Counted from the first letter of the stretch, positions 34,516 to 43,275 are shown. The stretch: 64,000 nt of DNA from JBEIFW01 sp046081125 (GCA_046081125.1 JBJTVH010000033.1:1-64000), one strand, 5' to 3'. Numbers and translations are program-made. Notes: generated from the sequence alone by a model not told the origin.

Positions 34516-35273
34516 GTGCGCACCGCGGTCGCCACCATCGCATTGCCCGCCGGTGCGGCGAACCGGCCGGCCAGGCGCTCGACCCGATCGATCACGGGTG
34601 CGAGCCGCTGGGGCAGGCGCGCGAGTTCCCCGACGATGGGCGGGAGCACGTGGAAGACCTCGCAGGACTGCACCGTCCACCCCGGCGCAGCGAGCAGACC
34701 GGTGAGGGCGACCCGGTCGAGCAGGCTGATGTGGCCGACCTCGTCGTCGAGCCGCCGGACGTGGGCCGGCGCGAGCCGCCGGCCCAGGCGCCGCAACGCC
34801 GCCTGGTCGTTCGGCGTGGTCACCACAAGCGTGCCGGCGCACACCCGGCGCAACTCGTCGAGCAGTGCGGTCAACCGTTCAGCGGGAAGGTGCTCGATCA
34901 CCTCCGAGCACAGCACGGTGTCGAAGGACCGGTCGGCGAAAGGCAGCGCGGTCCCGTCGGCGACCACGACCCGGCCGGCGGCGTGCGCAGCGGCCCGCTC
35001 GCAGTACCCGACCGCCAGATCACAGCCCACGGCGACGGCCCCGGCGTGCCGGGCGACGGCGAGGTAGTCCCCCGTTCCGCAGCCCACGTCGAGCACCCGA
35101 CGACCCGGCGCGCTCGCCTGCCGAACCTGCACCGCAACGGCGTCGAAGCGCCGGCGGTGGTAGCGACGGTCCCAGAACGACTTGGCGCCGTAGCGGTCGA
35201 CGACGGCCGCCTCCCGCTCGTAGCGATCGCGGACCGAGGGGTCGGAGGGCAACGGCACTTCGATGGCGGTCAT
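34503..35273 (-). CDS. Class I SAM-dependent methyltransferase
   Basis: A 256-residue methyltransferase. Motif I is VLDVGCGTGDYLAVA, followed by GCDLAVGYCERA, VVADGTALPFADRSFD, and CSEVIEHLP (post-II). The remainder (TTPNDQAALRRLG, LLDRVALTGLLAAPGW) is as in methyltransferases of glycan or lipid pathways. It lies between a GT-C-like membrane protein gene (ATGA overlap at 35270-35273) and a GT4 gene, so it probably modifies a sugar or lipid carrier in the same pathway. Confidence 0.88.
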   Translation of the reverse strand: MTAIEVPLPSDPSVRDRYEREAAVVDRYGAKSFWDRRYHRRRFDAVAVQVRQASAPGRRVLDVGCGTGDYLAVARHAGAVAVGCDLAVGYCERAAAHAAGRVVVADGTALPFADRSFDTVLCSEVIEHLPAERLTALLDELRRVCAGTLVVTTPNDQAALRRLGRRLAPAHVRRLDDEVGHISLLDRVALTGLLAAPGWTVQSCEVFHVLPPIVGELARLPQRLAPVIDRVERLAGRFAAPAGNAMVATAVRTGAR

Positions 35274-36787
35274 GTTCGGCTCCCGGATGACTTCGGCGGT
35301 TCAGCTGACGGTTGAGACGACGATTCAGGCGACGGTTCGGGGACGGCGAGGACGGCGGCGCCGCCCGCCTGCCAGACGGCGGGGAACGCGGTGGTGAGGG
35401 GCCGGGGGCCGCCGGGGACGACCAGGACGTAGGCCGTGCCGAGCGCGCGGGCCGCGGCCGTCGGATCGGCCGCCGAACGGAAGAGCCGGTTGACCGCGAC
35501 GGCGGTCGTGCGCTCGTCGGGGCCGTACAGCCATCGCAGGTCGCCACCGGATCGGACCGGCCGATCTGCGAGCGCGCCGACCCACCAGCCGAGCGGCGCC
35601 CCGCCGACGTCGGACACGGCGATCGGGGATCCGGGCGGGGTGGCGCTGCGCAGCCACGCCGCAGCGGCCGCCGTCTCGGGGGCGACCACGCGGTAGCGCT
35701 CGACCGCGGCACCGAACGACCCGATCCCGAGTGCGACCGCAGCGGCGGCGGTGGTCGCGCCGAGCCCGACCGCGGCGAGCCCGAGCCGCAGCTGGCGGGG
35801 CGGTCGCACTCGGACGCACCCGAGGAGCAGGGACCACCCGGCGAGCCCGGCGAGGACCGCCAACACGGGCCCGTCGTGCAGGTACCGGGGTTCGCCGGTG
35901 ACGCCCAGCGCAACGGACCACCCGGCGCAACACGCCAAGGCCGTCGCGCCCAGCGCCGTGGTCGGCCGCCGCTGCGCGACACCGGCCACTGCGAGCGCGA
36001 CCACGGCGCCGCCCACGACGACGGTAAGTAGCCAGGCCGGGCCCAGGATGCGCTCGGCCGCCGCAACCGATACCCGGGGCCGGTCAGCCGCCGTTGCGGC
36101 GGCGAGGACGAGCGGGCCGTGGAGCACAGCGGCGAGCGCCGCGAGCGCCACGAGCGCCACGAGTCCCCGGCTGCGAGCCGAGTGGGGGCGGGCGGGTTGC
36201 GCCGGCAGCGCGACCACCACGGCGACGGCCGCCGCGACCGCCGCCGTGACGAGGTGCGACGTCGCCACGGTGGCGAGGCCGGCCAGCACCGCCGGAGCGA
36301 GCGGACCACCCCGCCGGTACCGGGCGGCGGCGTGGACGGTGACGAGACCGGTGGCGAGCCCGATCGCCTGTGGGAACCCGCCCCAGGCGACGACCTCGGC
36401 CCCGGCTGCGCTTGCGACGGCGGCAGCTACGCCGACGGCAGTGGCCGTACGGCCCGCGGCTCGACCGATCCAGATGATCGCCAACCCGAGCAGCACGCCG
36501 GCAACAGCTCCGAGACCCGCCACGGCGTAGCGAGGGCCGACCACCGCGTCGAAGAGCCCGGCCAGCCACGGCACCACCGGCGGATACCCGGTGATCGCCG
36601 GCGCGCCCGGTGCTCCCCGCCACGAAGCGGCATGCCGCAGCCAGTTGCCCATGTCGATCGTCGCCGGCGAGGGGCCCCGAGCGAGCACGACGAACCGCCA
36701 GGCCGCCAACCCGACGATGAGGGTCGGCGCGAGCACGGGGGCCGACCGCACCGCGGCACGTTCGAGCGCCACACCAAGGGGCCTCAT
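35270..36787 (-). CDS. GT-C-like polytopic membrane protein, paralogue of 37974-39515
   Basis: A 505-residue membrane protein with about 11 hydrophobic helices and an external C-terminal domain. The first external loop has TIDMGNWLRHAASW then TGYPPVVPWLAGL, matching DPGNWLAYGWAAL and AYPPLVPVLTV in the neighbour. AWGGFPQAIG, VATSHLVTA, and later TPPGSPIAV with PLGWWVGALADRP are also shared. The acidic residue in loop 1 fits a GT-C catalytic position. ATGA overlaps join it to genes on both sides. A glycosyltransferase using polyprenyl-phosphate sugars is inferred. Confidence 0.75.
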   Translation of the reverse strand: MRPLGVALERAAVRSAPVLAPTLIVGLAAWRFVVLARGPSPATIDMGNWLRHAASWRGAPGAPAITGYPPVVPWLAGLFDAVVGPRYAVAGLGAVAGVLLGLAIIWIGRAAGRTATAVGVAAAVASAAGAEVVAWGGFPQAIGLATGLVTVHAAARYRRGGPLAPAVLAGLATVATSHLVTAAVAAAVAVVVALPAQPARPHSARSRGLVALVALAALAAVLHGPLVLAAATAADRPRVSVAAAERILGPAWLLTVVVGGAVVALAVAGVAQRRPTTALGATALACCAGWSVALGVTGEPRYLHDGPVLAVLAGLAGWSLLLGCVRVRPPRQLRLGLAAVGLGATTAAAAVALGIGSFGAAVERYRVVAPETAAAAAWLRSATPPGSPIAVSDVGGAPLGWWVGALADRPVRSGGDLRWLYGPDERTTAVAVNRLFRSAADPTAAARALGTAYVLVVPGGPRPLTTAFPAVWQAGGAAVLAVPEPSPESSSQPSAEPPKSSGSRT

Positions 36788-37977
36788 CGGGCTCGCCACC
36801 ACAACGCGTCGCTCTGCCGTCGATCGGGCTCGTCCTCCCACACCCACACCGACACTTCTGCGGTCGCGCCGAACGGCGCTGCGTCGCCCTCGAGCTCGAC
36901 TCGTTCGGCCGCCCCGGCCGCGAGCGTGACGGTCCTCGCCACGCCCAGGACGCTCGCCTGTTCCCAGGGGCGATCGAGACCGGGCGGTGCGACGATGAAC
37001 CACACCTGACCGGTCACCGATCGGTCCGAACGGTTCGCGACCATCGCCACGACCCGAGTTCGATCGGCGGCGAGCTGCGGTGCTTCCAGATCGATGATCG
37101 CGAGGCGACCCGATGGCGCGCCCAGGCGATCGATGCGCTCGTCACCGGGCAACTCGAGCGGAGGACCGTCGACGGCGACGTCGTCGATTACCCCCGCTGC
37201 GTCCCGGAGCCGCACGCCGAGCACGTAGCGGCCGGGCGGGAGCGGGACATCGGTGTCGAGCTCGAACGAGGCCTGCACCGGGCCGCCGGTCACCGGGGCC
37301 CGCCCCAGGTCCACGTTTCGGGCGATCCCTCCGACGCGTTGCGCCCGGACCTCAGCGACGAGGCCCCGAGCCGGATCGTCCGCGCCCGTGTCGAGGCGCA
37401 CCCTGCCCCGCACCGTTGCCCGGACGAAGGGACCGCTCGTGCGGGCCCATGCCACGACGTCGGACAGGATCGCCGGCCCGGTCGGCGATCCCCCACGGCG
37501 AAGCACCGGCCCGGTCGGCACGACCGTCACCTGACCGGTGACCATGGTGCCGTCCCCATGGACCCACCGACCGCCGGCGAGCTCCCGGTGGACGTAGACC
37601 CAGACCTCGTAGCGCCCGGCCGCCACGGGGATCGGCTCGTCCCAGCGCAGTTCGACCCGGCGCTCCGGCCCAACGACGAGCTCCTGGCGGCTCGAACGCG
37701 CCACGGCCCGCTGCCACGCTTCCCCATCACCGGGCGGGGCGAGCACGAACCACACCCGCGCCCGGTGTGGGACCCCGTCGTTGTTCACGACCGTCGTCCC
37801 CAACGTCACCGACCCACCGGCGGCGTCCGCGGACGTGGCGCTGAGCGCGACCGTCCGACGCCGCTCCGGGGAGACGGCGTGCGCGCGCCAGCCCACGGTC
37901 GCGATCGGCGCGAGCAGCGCCACGACCGCGACCGGCAGTAGCTGCCGTCGCCACGACCACCGGCGCCGACGCGTCAC
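36784..37977 (-). CDS. Membrane-anchored protein with duplicated beta domain
   Basis: A 397-residue protein of unknown function. A very basic N-terminus (TRRRRWSWRRQ) precedes one TM helix at about 13-30, so the rest is probably extracytoplasmic. Two homologous beta-rich units are visible: residues about 44-130, containing RARVWFVLAPPGDGEAW, and about 296-382, containing TGQVWFIVAPPGLDRPW. A third beta domain lies between. It starts at a GTG overlapping the stop of one GT-C-like gene and ends overlapping the start of the other, so it belongs to the same machine. Confidence 0.7.
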   Translation of the reverse strand: MTRRRRWSWRRQLLPVAVVALLAPIATVGWRAHAVSPERRRTVALSATSADAAGGSVTLGTTVVNNDGVPHRARVWFVLAPPGDGEAWQRAVARSSRQELVVGPERRVELRWDEPIPVAAGRYEVWVYVHRELAGGRWVHGDGTMVTGQVTVVPTGPVLRRGGSPTGPAILSDVVAWARTSGPFVRATVRGRVRLDTGADDPARGLVAEVRAQRVGGIARNVDLGRAPVTGGPVQASFELDTDVPLPPGRYVLGVRLRDAAGVIDDVAVDGPPLELPGDERIDRLGAPSGRLAIIDLEAPQLAADRTRVVAMVANRSDRSVTGQVWFIVAPPGLDRPWEQASVLGVARTVTLAAGAAERVELEGDAAPFGATAEVSVWVWEDEPDRRQSDALWWRAR

Positions 37978-39515
37978 GGCGTCCCCACGGCGACGACGAG
38001 GACGTCGGGATTGGCAACGACGACGATCCCCCCGGCAGCTTCGAGCACTGCGGGGTCCAGCCCTGCGAACCCGTCCCAGGCGGCCGGCAGGAACAGGTAG
38101 GACACCCCGGCGTCACGGGCCCGCTGGAACGAGCTCGGGTCAGGGAAGGTCTCGAAGATGCGTTGGGACTTGCGGGCGCGCTCGCGCTCCTCGGCGACGT
38201 TTAGCCACACCAACAGGGATCCGGCCAGTGCTGGTCGCCGGCCGGCCCCCTCGACCCACCATCCGAACGGCCCGCCCCGCACGGGTGGAACGGCGACCAC
38301 CGCGCCCGGCGGCGTCCGGTCGCGCAAGTAGGCGAAGCCGTCGAACGACCCCGGCCCGACGACGGTGTAGTAGCTGCGCTGCAGCTCGAAGAACACGGCG
38401 CCCTGCCAAGCCACCGCGACCGCGAGCGCACCGACGACCGCCCGCAGCGGCCACCTCGCCCACGCGAACCCGACCCGGACGAGCACCGCAACGACCGCCG
38501 CCGACCAGGCCGCGAGACCCACCACCGTCAACTGCGGCAGCAGGTAATGGAAGCGCGACTCGCGCAACATCAGGATGCAGGTGGCCCACGTGGCGAATCC
38601 CGAGGAGACCAGCAGCCACACCGGGTCGCGGCGCCGCCCCACCAGGAGCACCGGCGCTGCGGCCGCGACGACCACGGCGAGTTGCCATCCGAAATCGGCC
38701 TCCCGGAACAGCCGCTGCATCGACCCGAGGTGATCCCCCAGTCCGGGCGATGCCGACTCCATCCGGTTCCAACTGCTCACGAGCACCGTGCGGACGAGAT
38801 CGCGGTAGACGAACACGAGCGGGACGCAGCACACCGCCACCCGCACACACCAACCGGCGTAGCTGCGGGCCAGCACACGGCGGTGACCCGCCGCGAGTGC
38901 GAGCGCGCCGGCGGCGTGGAAACAGGCATGGACACCGACCACGACGAGGGTGAGGTGCGACGTCGCCCCGATCGCGGCCACGCACAGGCCGTCGATCCAT
39001 CGAGCGCGCCCCCCGTGTTGACAACGCACGAGCCCGACGAGCGCCACCGGCCACAACCCGAGCGACAGCAGCTGGGGATACCCGCCCCAGGCCGTCGCCT
39101 CCCCGATGGCGCTTGCACACAGCAGTGCGCCCCCGGCCGCGGCAGCGATCCATCCGTCGGCGACACGACGCAGTAGCCACCAGGTCCCCAGCGCCGGCGC
39201 GATGCCGCTGCCAGCCCCGAGGAGCATCACCCCGATCGGGATGCCCACGACCGACGTGACCGCCACGGTCAGCACGGGTACCAGCGGGGGATAGGCCGTC
39301 GGCAGGGGCCGCACGCCCTGCCCCAGCGCCGCCCAACCGTAGGCCAGCCAGTTCCCGGGATCCGGTCCCGACGGCACGCCGGCCGACCAGAAGCTGCCAA
39401 ACCGGAACACGAACGCCACCGCAGCCGCGAGTGCGAACACGACCACCGACCGCCGCTCACTCCCGGGTTCGGTGTCGTCGACCGCTGCGGCCATGCCATT
39501 CGATCGGCACGACAT
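37974..39515 (-). CDS. GT-C-like polytopic membrane protein
   Basis: A 513-residue membrane protein with about 11-12 helices and an external C-terminal domain. Loop 1 carries SGPDPGNWLAYGWAAL and TAYPPLVPVLTV; AWGGYPQLLSLG, GATSHLTLVVVG, and FDGFAYLRDRTPPGAVV with FGWWVEGAGRRPAL follow, all echoed in the paralogue at 35270. GT-C enzymes have this arrangement. ATGs at 39515 and 39494 are both possible. It follows a 19-base palindrome and the GT2 gene. Confidence 0.75.
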   Translation of the reverse strand: MSCRSNGMAAAVDDTEPGSERRSVVVFALAAAVAFVFRFGSFWSAGVPSGPDPGNWLAYGWAALGQGVRPLPTAYPPLVPVLTVAVTSVVGIPIGVMLLGAGSGIAPALGTWWLLRRVADGWIAAAAGGALLCASAIGEATAWGGYPQLLSLGLWPVALVGLVRCQHGGRARWIDGLCVAAIGATSHLTLVVVGVHACFHAAGALALAAGHRRVLARSYAGWCVRVAVCCVPLVFVYRDLVRTVLVSSWNRMESASPGLGDHLGSMQRLFREADFGWQLAVVVAAAAPVLLVGRRRDPVWLLVSSGFATWATCILMLRESRFHYLLPQLTVVGLAAWSAAVVAVLVRVGFAWARWPLRAVVGALAVAVAWQGAVFFELQRSYYTVVGPGSFDGFAYLRDRTPPGAVVAVPPVRGGPFGWWVEGAGRRPALAGSLLVWLNVAEERERARKSQRIFETFPDPSSFQRARDAGVSYLFLPAAWDGFAGLDPAVLEAAGGIVVVANPDVLVVAVGTP

Positions 39516-39525
39516 CGTCGAGCGT

Positions 39526-39544
39526 GAAGGTTCCTTGAACCTTC
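39526..39544. promoter_or_regulatory. Perfect 19-bp interrupted palindrome
   Basis: GAAGGTTC-CTT-GAACCTTC has two perfect eight-base arms. It lies 11 bases upstream of the GT-C-like gene start at 39515 and 28 bases after the GT2 stop. It could be an operator for an internal promoter, or an attenuating hairpin in the operon mRNA. No U-tract follows. Confidence 0.6.
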
Positions 39545-39571
39545 CTCGACCAGTGCCTGCTGCCTACCCCG

Positions 39572-40804
39572 TCACCGCGCCGGCGACGACCGGGGTGCCC
39601 GGCGCGACGGGCGTTCGGTGCCGGCCCGGTGGAACCGGCGCCGACCGTGCACGACGAGGCGAACCACACCGCACCCGGCCACCACCGACGCACCGGCGAT
39701 GATCGCCGCCTGCGCCAGCCCGGCGAACGCTTCGGCCCGGCGGGGCGATCCGTCGAACACGGTGACCAGCAACAGGCCGAGATCAAGGCCGAGGCCGAGG
39801 GCGAGCGATACGAGGCCGCTGCGTCGGACCCGACGCAGGGCACGGTCGTCGTCAGCGCCGCCGGGACGTCGCCGCCCCGGTCGAACCGGACCGAATGCGC
39901 CGAGCAGGAAGCCGGCCAAGGCCGCCTGGACGCCGAGCACGATGAGGATCGGGGCGAAGAAGCGGGGTTGCCAGACCAGCGAGCCGAACCCGACGCCCGC
40001 AGGAGAGACCAGATGCCAGAGGCTCAGCAGCAGGCCGAGCGCAGCGACGAGCAAGCCGGGCAGGACGAGCACCAGATCCGGTGCGAGCAGCAGGATCGTC
40101 TTCAGGTGCCGCCACCCGTCCCGGAAGGTGTCGAGCTTCGACTCCCCGATACGGGACCGGTAGCCGGTGGGGATCTCCCGCACCGCCCAGCCCGAGCGTC
40201 CGGCCGCGATCAGCATCTCCGACGCGAACTCCATGCCGGTCGAGCGCAGATCGAGCTCCCCGAGCCCGGTGCGGCGGAACGCCCGGAACCCGGACTGGCT
40301 GTCGGTCAGGCGCTCCGGCCCTCCGGCGCGCCGGACGAGGAACGTGAGCGCCGGCGTGCCGACGAACCGGTGGAGGAACGGCATCGTGCGCGCCGTGGCG
40401 CCGGTCCATCGAGCACCGAGCACGAGATCGGCCTGCCCGTCGCGCACCGGTGCCACCAGTTCCCCGATGCGATGGAGCGGGTACGTGCGGTCGGCGTCGG
40501 CCATCACCACGACCTCCCCCCGAGCGGCGGCGAACCCGGCGGCGAGCGCCGCGCCGTACCCGCGCACCGGCTGGTGCACGACCCGCGCGCCGGCCGCTGC
40601 GGCCAGTTCGGGGGATCCGTCCTGTGAGCCGTTGTCCGCGACGACGACCTCGCCGGTGAGCCCGGCGTCGGCGATCGCCTGGAACGCTTCCCCGACCACC
40701 TCGGCGACGCAACCCGCCTCGTCGAGGCAGGGCAGCACCACCGAGACCACCGGCGCCGTCGGCGCCGCGGTCCGGTCGGGGCGGATGGCGACGCGCTGCG
40801 CCAT
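39572..40804 (-). CDS. GT2 polyprenyl-phosphate glycosyltransferase with TM tail
   Basis: A 410-residue enzyme. The GT2 domain (about 20-245) has VVSVVLPCLDEAGCVAEVV, VVADNGSQDGSPEL, VMADADRTYPL (metal-binding DxD-type) and DSQSGFRAFRR, as in dolichyl/polyprenyl-phosphate glycosyltransferases. A C-terminal region of about 150 residues adds four TM helices. It would make a lipid-linked sugar for the GT-C-like proteins downstream. The ATG at 40804 overlaps the stop of the LPATG protein gene (TGATG). Confidence 0.9.
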   Translation of the reverse strand: MAQRVAIRPDRTAAPTAPVVSVVLPCLDEAGCVAEVVGEAFQAIADAGLTGEVVVADNGSQDGSPELAAAAGARVVHQPVRGYGAALAAGFAAARGEVVVMADADRTYPLHRIGELVAPVRDGQADLVLGARWTGATARTMPFLHRFVGTPALTFLVRRAGGPERLTDSQSGFRAFRRTGLGELDLRSTGMEFASEMLIAAGRSGWAVREIPTGYRSRIGESKLDTFRDGWRHLKTILLLAPDLVLVLPGLLVAALGLLLSLWHLVSPAGVGFGSLVWQPRFFAPILIVLGVQAALAGFLLGAFGPVRPGRRRPGGADDDRALRRVRRSGLVSLALGLGLDLGLLLVTVFDGSPRRAEAFAGLAQAAIIAGASVVAGCGVVRLVVHGRRRFHRAGTERPSRRAPRSSPAR

Positions 40805-41277
40805 CAGCGGACCGGCGTGCGGCGGCGGGACGTGACGACGAGACCGGCGCCGACGGCGACCACGGCTGCCCCGGCGACCAGGAGCACCGTCGTGTCCGAG
40901 CCGGTCGCGGGCAGTGGCGTGCCACCGACGTTCAGTGTCGCAGCGAGCACTCGGGTCGACCCGACGGGGTTCAATCCGGTAGCGGTGAGGGTTTGGGATC
41001 CCGACAGGGCAGCCGGGATGGTGACGGACGTGCTGAACGAGCCGGCCGCGGTCGTCATCACCGTGGACAGCACGGTCTGCGCCGTGCCGATCGTGATCGT
41101 GACCTGCGACAGCGGGGCATAGCCCGAGCCGGTCACCGTGATCGCTGCGCCCGGAGCCGGCGCGGTGTGGGAGACCGTCACCGTGCCGGTCGGCTCGTAG
41201 CTCGCCGCCGCCGGGCTCGCCACCGCGAGGAGGCACGTAGCAGCGAGCACGGGACGAAGGAAGGATCGAAGGTTCAT
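40804..41277 (-). CDS. LPXTG-type cell-wall-anchored surface protein
   Basis: A 157-residue secreted protein. A signal peptide ends near SPAAASYEP. The mature part is a Ser/Thr/Gly-rich Ig-like beta domain (VTVSHTAPAPGAAITVTGSG onward). The C-terminus is a full sorting signal: LPATGSDT, a hydrophobic helix (TVLLVAGAAVVAVGAGLVV) and RRRTPVR. AGGAG stands seven bases before the ATG at 41277. It heads a seven-gene operon for glycan assembly, so it may be the glycosylated substrate. The class E sortase at 13576 may anchor it, although class E usually prefers LAXTG. Confidence 0.85.
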   Translation of the reverse strand: MNLRSFLRPVLAATCLLAVASPAAASYEPTGTVTVSHTAPAPGAAITVTGSGYAPLSQVTITIGTAQTVLSTVMTTAAGSFSTSVTIPAALSGSQTLTATGLNPVGSTRVLAATLNVGGTPLPATGSDTTVLLVAGAAVVAVGAGLVVTSRRRTPVR

Positions 41278-41399
41278 GGTCGCTCCTACGGAATCTCTCT
41301 CCGCAATCGGCAACCGAACGAACGTTGTTGAGCCTCGGCGAACGAAGGAGCGTCGCGCACGACCCGCCGGGAACGCGCTCGTCGCCGCTATGCCTCGCC

Positions 41400-42260
41400 T
41401 CAGCGCGGCGGTGCCAGCAGCGCGAGCCCAGCGCCACGCCAGGCCGCAAACCGCTGCGCGACGGCTCGACCCACGAGGTAGCCCGCGCCGAGCACGACCA
41501 TCCCGCCGACCCCGTCGAGCCAGTAGTGGTTGGCTGTGACCATGATGCAGAACAGCGTCACGCCGGGATAGGCGACGACCAGCCAACGCATCCAGCGCCG
41601 GCGCACCAGCGGGTAGATCACGAACGAGCACCACAACGCCCAGGCACAGTGCAGGCTCGGCATTGCGGCGAACTGGTTCGACACCTTCTTGAGCGCCGTC
41701 GACTCGAAGTTCCACAGCCCGCCGACGGTCTTGAGCGTGTCTTCGAACCCGTAGGACGGCAGATTGCGCTCGGCCGAGATCCGGCCGCCGCCGTAGAGGC
41801 TCGCGGTGTCGTCGAGCAGTCGGGGAGGCATGAGGGGGAACAACGAGAACCCGACCAACGCGAACGCCGTGGTGAACCCGAGCGTGTTGCGCCACGTCGG
41901 GAAGCGTTCGGGCGCATGCCGGAACAACCAGATGAACGCGACGAGCGTGACCACGAAGTGCGCAGAGCCGTAGAAGACGTTCATCACCCAGATGAAGCCG
42001 CGTAGGCCGACGAACAGCGACTGCACGTGGGGTTCGACGAAGAGGCCGACCGACCGCTCGAGATCGATGATCTTGCGGGCGTTGTCGAACGCCTCGATCG
42101 GTTCCTGCCCCGGCTGCAGGCCCGCCGAACCGAACACGTTCCGGACCAGCGTGTATAGCGCGTAGAAGCTGACGATGATGCCGAGCTCTTTCCACCAGGC
42201 GAGCTGGCGCGCCGGCCGGGCGGTTCGCCCGTGCGCGCCGAGATCGTCCGCAAGCTGCAT
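41400..42260 (-). CDS. PAP2-superfamily membrane enzyme (Aur1/Ipt1-like)
   Basis: A 286-residue membrane protein with about six TM helices of the PAP2_3 branch, which transfers or hydrolyses phospho-head groups on lipids. The active-site motifs are AAMPSLHCAWALW and TANHYWLDGVGG, with the expected His residues. LFPLMPPRLL is typical of the inositol-phosphotransferase group. It likely uses a phosphatidyl-inositol or polyprenyl-phosphate substrate. It has its own leaderless-type promoter and is not coupled to the LPATG operon. Confidence 0.88.
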   Translation of the reverse strand: MQLADDLGAHGRTARPARQLAWWKELGIIVSFYALYTLVRNVFGSAGLQPGQEPIEAFDNARKIIDLERSVGLFVEPHVQSLFVGLRGFIWVMNVFYGSAHFVVTLVAFIWLFRHAPERFPTWRNTLGFTTAFALVGFSLFPLMPPRLLDDTASLYGGGRISAERNLPSYGFEDTLKTVGGLWNFESTALKKVSNQFAAMPSLHCAWALWCSFVIYPLVRRRWMRWLVVAYPGVTLFCIMVTANHYWLDGVGGMVVLGAGYLVGRAVAQRFAAWRGAGLALLAPPR

Positions 42261-42267
42261 CGCGCGA

Positions 42268-42273
42268 AGGTTA
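42268..42273 (-). promoter_or_regulatory. -10 element of a probable leaderless PAP2 mRNA
   Basis: On the minus strand, TAACCT is followed by exactly seven bases and then the ATG at 42260, with no Shine-Dalgarno. Confidence 0.5.
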
Positions 42274-42393
42274 CGTCAGCATGGACACCATGTGTGCGGG
42301 CGGAATCCCGACGGGTCGTACGGACCGACGCCGGATCGGGGCAGCGGGCTGGTTGACTACCGGGTGCAACCGCCGTCACGTCCGGAGGAACCG

Positions 42394-43275
42394 ATGCGTT
42401 CATGCCGCCTGACGACACTCTTGGTGTCCACATCGCTACTCATGGTGTTCGTCGGCTGCGGTTCGGCGGCCCAGGGACCCGTCGTCGGCGCTGCGGCCCC
42501 CCCGGCATCCGACGCCCCGGTTCGGGCGGGGGCGTCTGGCGGAGCGCTCGCGCTGCTGCGTACCGCCACGGTCGCGCGATCCCGCAGCGCGTCCGTCGAG
42601 GTGAGCGTCGACGGCGCGGTCGTGGTCACGGGCTCGGTCGACCCCGCCGCCGAGCGGGCGCGGGTCACCGTCGACCTCGGCCGCCTCGCCGGCACCCTGC
42701 CCACCGGCACCCTGCCCACTGGCATCGGACTGACCGGCACCGTCGACGCCTTCGTCGACGGCACCACCGCCTACGTGCGACCCGGTTCGCTCGGCCCGGT
42801 GCTCGGCGTGCCCGCCGACCGGCCGTGGGTCCGCGTCGCCGCCGACGCCATCGGGCTGCCCGCACTCGACCCGCGCAGATCGGGCGGATCGGGCGGCAAG
42901 CCCGGCCTCGGCCAACTCGATCTCCCGACGGTCCTCGCCTCGCTCGGCCGGATCGCCGGTTCCGCCCGGGACGAGGGACCCGACACCGTGCGAGGGGTCG
43001 CGACCACCCGGTACGCGCTCGTGGTGCCCGCCGGAGGCGACCGCACCGTCCCGGTCCTCGTCTGGCTCGACGCCGAGGCGCTCCCCCGGCGGGTGGAGGT
43101 GCGCGCCCCCGACGGCCCGACGGTGCGCATCGAAACCTTCGACTGGGATCGCCCGTTCGACGTGGCCGCGCCCGCACCCGCGAGCACCGTCGAACTCGGC
43201 GACCTGCCCCTGCTGCGCGCCCTGGCCGACCGGCTGACGGCGGCGCGGTCAACGCGAGGCGCCGGGGGCGACTGA
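42394..43275 (+). CDS. LppX/LprG-like lipoprotein
   Basis: A 293-residue lipoprotein. CGGAGGAA precedes the ATG at 42394. A signal ends in the lipobox VFVGC at about residue 22. The mature part resembles the LppX/LprAFG fold: repeated strands with TLPTGTLPTG, VDAFVDGTTAYVRPGSLGP, and a C-terminal half with RYALVVPAGGDRTVPVLVWLD. Such proteins carry lipids or glycolipids across the periplasm-like space. No exporter is adjacent. Confidence 0.75.
   Translation: MRSCRLTTLLVSTSLLMVFVGCGSAAQGPVVGAAAPPASDAPVRAGASGGALALLRTATVARSRSASVEVSVDGAVVVTGSVDPAAERARVTVDLGRLAGTLPTGTLPTGIGLTGTVDAFVDGTTAYVRPGSLGPVLGVPADRPWVRVAADAIGLPALDPRRSGGSGGKPGLGQLDLPTVLASLGRIAGSARDEGPDTVRGVATTRYALVVPAGGDRTVPVLVWLDAEALPRRVEVRAPDGPTVRIETFDWDRPFDVAAPAPASTVELGDLPLLRALADRLTAARSTRGAGGD

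Noticed and set aside
39526..39544. The palindrome as a LexA (SOS) box
   Set aside because: Actinobacterial LexA sites have GAAC before GTTC. Here the order is GTTC then GAAC, and no repair gene follows.
42351..42371. GGTTG-N11-CAACC inverted repeat before the LppX-like gene
   Set aside because: Arms are short, the spacer is long, and nothing else supports an operator.
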